Shown here piece by piece: positions 63,316 through 64,000 of a DNA stretch of 64,000 bases (positions are counted from its first letter, which is position 1; each line of letters begins with the position of its first letter). Origin of the DNA: Hippasteria phrygiana. Lineage: Eukaryota > Echinodermata > Asteroidea > Valvatida > Goniasteridae. Location: the NCBI GenBank assembly GCA_037893225.1, contig JAZGUH010000550.1:744001-808000 (forward strand). The letters are read 5' to 3'. The notes beneath the pieces were generated by a model, which was not told where the DNA came from, did no database searches, and saw nothing but the letters and a program-made list of their open reading frames with translations. Position numbers and translations under genes: made by a program.

Positions 63316-64000
63316 ATAAACATTGCGAGGTTTGAATTTTCTCCACAAGTTTGAACTCTAAGAAGCCGCCGATAATTGCAACATGTAGCGCCAGATCTAA
63401 GCTATCCATACATGTCAAAATTACTGAATTTGGTTGATATTTCATGCAATTATGAATGAGTAAAACAAGTCCATTCCCCAGGGAATTTGACATGCATGGA
63501 GCAATAAATAGACGGTAACATGTACACAGATGTTGGCCGGAAAGAAAATAAACATTGCGAGGTTTGAATTTTCTCTACAAGTTTTAACTCTGGGAAGCCG
63601 CCGATGATTGCAACATGTAGCGCCAGATCTAAGCTATACATACATGTCAAAATTACTGCATTTGGTTGATATTTCATGCAATTATGAATGAGTAAAGCAA
63701 GTCCATACCCCAGGGAATTTGACATGCATGGAGCAATAAATAGACGGTAATATGTACACAGATGTTGACCGGAAAGAAAATAAACATTGCGAGGTTTGAA
63801 TTTTCTCCACAAGTTTGAACTCTAAGAAGCCGCCGATGATTGCAACATGTAGCGCCAGATCTAAGCTATCCATACATGTCAAAATTACTGCATTTGGTTG
63901 ATATTTCATGCAATTATGAATGAGTAAAGCAAGACCATACCCCAGGGAATTTGACAGGCATGGAGCAATAAATAGACGGTAATATGCACACAGATGTTTG
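63316..64000. repeat. Final monomers, last one cut by the window
   Basis: Monomers at 63316 and 63548 are complete. The one at 63780 stops after 221 bases, inside the GTTTGCCCG landmark (TG at 63999-64000). By analogy with 60751, an M1 monomer should start at about 64012. The array continues beyond the window. Confidence 0.9.

Larger units (their letters stand above)
1..64000. repeat. 232-bp satellite DNA array, whole window
   Basis: Head-to-tail array of a monomer of about 232 bp, all copies in one orientation. Phase start is ATAAACATTGCG, at 1, 232, 464, 696, 927, 1159, 1391 and so on to 63780. There are 275 full monomers and one partial one. Of the full ones, 34 are 231 bp (GTCCATACC shortened to GTCATACC), 13 are 233 bp (GACATGC replaced by GAGAATGC in eleven, CCATTACCCC in two), and the rest are 232 bp. 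The sum reproduces the position of the last monomer exactly, so no foreign sequence interrupts the array. Base composition of a typical monomer is 81 A, 63 T, 46 G, 42 C. Organisation into multi-monomer higher-order units is clear throughout. Eukaryotic centromeric, pericentromeric or subtelomeric satellite is the natural reading, but species and chromosomal position cannot be told from the sequence. Confidence 0.98.

Noticed and set aside
1..64000. Minus-strand open reading frames of 60-123 codons as genes
   Set aside because: They overlap in register with the satellite, recur with every monomer, use two frames of the same DNA, and are broken or extended by 1-bp length variants. Several lack a separate start context. 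They are by-products of the repeat.
1..64000. CRISPR-like regular repeat
   Set aside because: The whole 231-233 bp unit repeats with no unique spacers between conserved repeats and no cas genes.
1..64000. CENP-B box
   Set aside because: Looked for the TTCG....A..CGGG core in the monomer and its complement. The only TTCG seen (in TGAATTCGG at 15874 and 19814) is followed by ATATTTC, not CGGG.
1..64000. Telomeric repeats or yeast-type ARS consensus
   Set aside because: No TTAGGG, TTTAGGG or TTAGG runs. The TTTATTTTC on the minus strand does not fit the ARS core.
1..64000. Transposable element or retroelement insertion
   Set aside because: Monomer starts are spaced 231-233 bp all along and sum exactly. 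No target-site duplication, terminal repeat or polymerase-like reading frame is present.
1..64000. tRNA, rRNA or other structured RNA gene within the monomer
   Set aside because: No A/B-box pair or rRNA-like segment recognised. The only folding potential seen is two 5-bp stems.

Overview
The window is one uninterrupted tandem satellite array. I see no gene, RNA gene, transposon or unique sequence anywhere in it. The unit is a monomer of about 232 bp (about 38% GC), always in the same orientation. Taking the recurring ATAAACATTGCG as phase start, I count 275 complete monomers (positions 1-63779) and one cut off by the window end (63780-64000). The arithmetic closes exactly: 275 x 232 = 63800, and 34 monomers of 231 bp minus 13 of 233 bp explain the 21 bp difference. 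So nothing is inserted between monomers, and the array runs out of the window on both sides.

This is eukaryotic satellite DNA of the higher-order-repeat (HOR) kind typical of centromeric, pericentromeric or subtelomeric heterochromatin. That is inference from organisation. No flanking unique DNA, telomere repeat or known centromere motif (for example a CENP-B box) is present to place it, and I do not recognise the monomer or the species.

Layout. (1) 1-926: four monomers, a partial HOR. (2) 927-9737: five copies of an 8-monomer HOR of 1855 bp, the third shortened to six monomers (1391 bp). (3) 9738-13909: a transition with 6- and 9-monomer units (1390 and 2085 bp). (4) 12399-20278: a tandem duplication of a 17-monomer, 3940 bp segment. 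(5) 18776-25271: five copies of a 6-monomer unit (1392 bp), two of which lost one monomer (1160 bp). (6) 24635-40177: a very large tandem duplication of 33/34 monomers (7656/7887 bp), each copy carrying a 7-monomer HOR (1624 bp). (7) 40178-64000: a mosaic of shorter tandem duplications (1161, 1392, 1160, 1624 and 2088 bp), one dispersed copy 8582 bp away, and recombinant monomers.

The array records nested unequal exchange, amplification and patchwise conversion. Diagnostic variants at fixed monomer positions (29, 34-38, 45-47, 59, 80, 89-93, 100, 106, 112, 150-161, 176-178, 196-208, 218-223) make these events readable. The many minus-strand open frames of 60-123 codons are by-products of the repeat. 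The 231- and 233-bp monomers shift their frame freely, so no coding role is supported.
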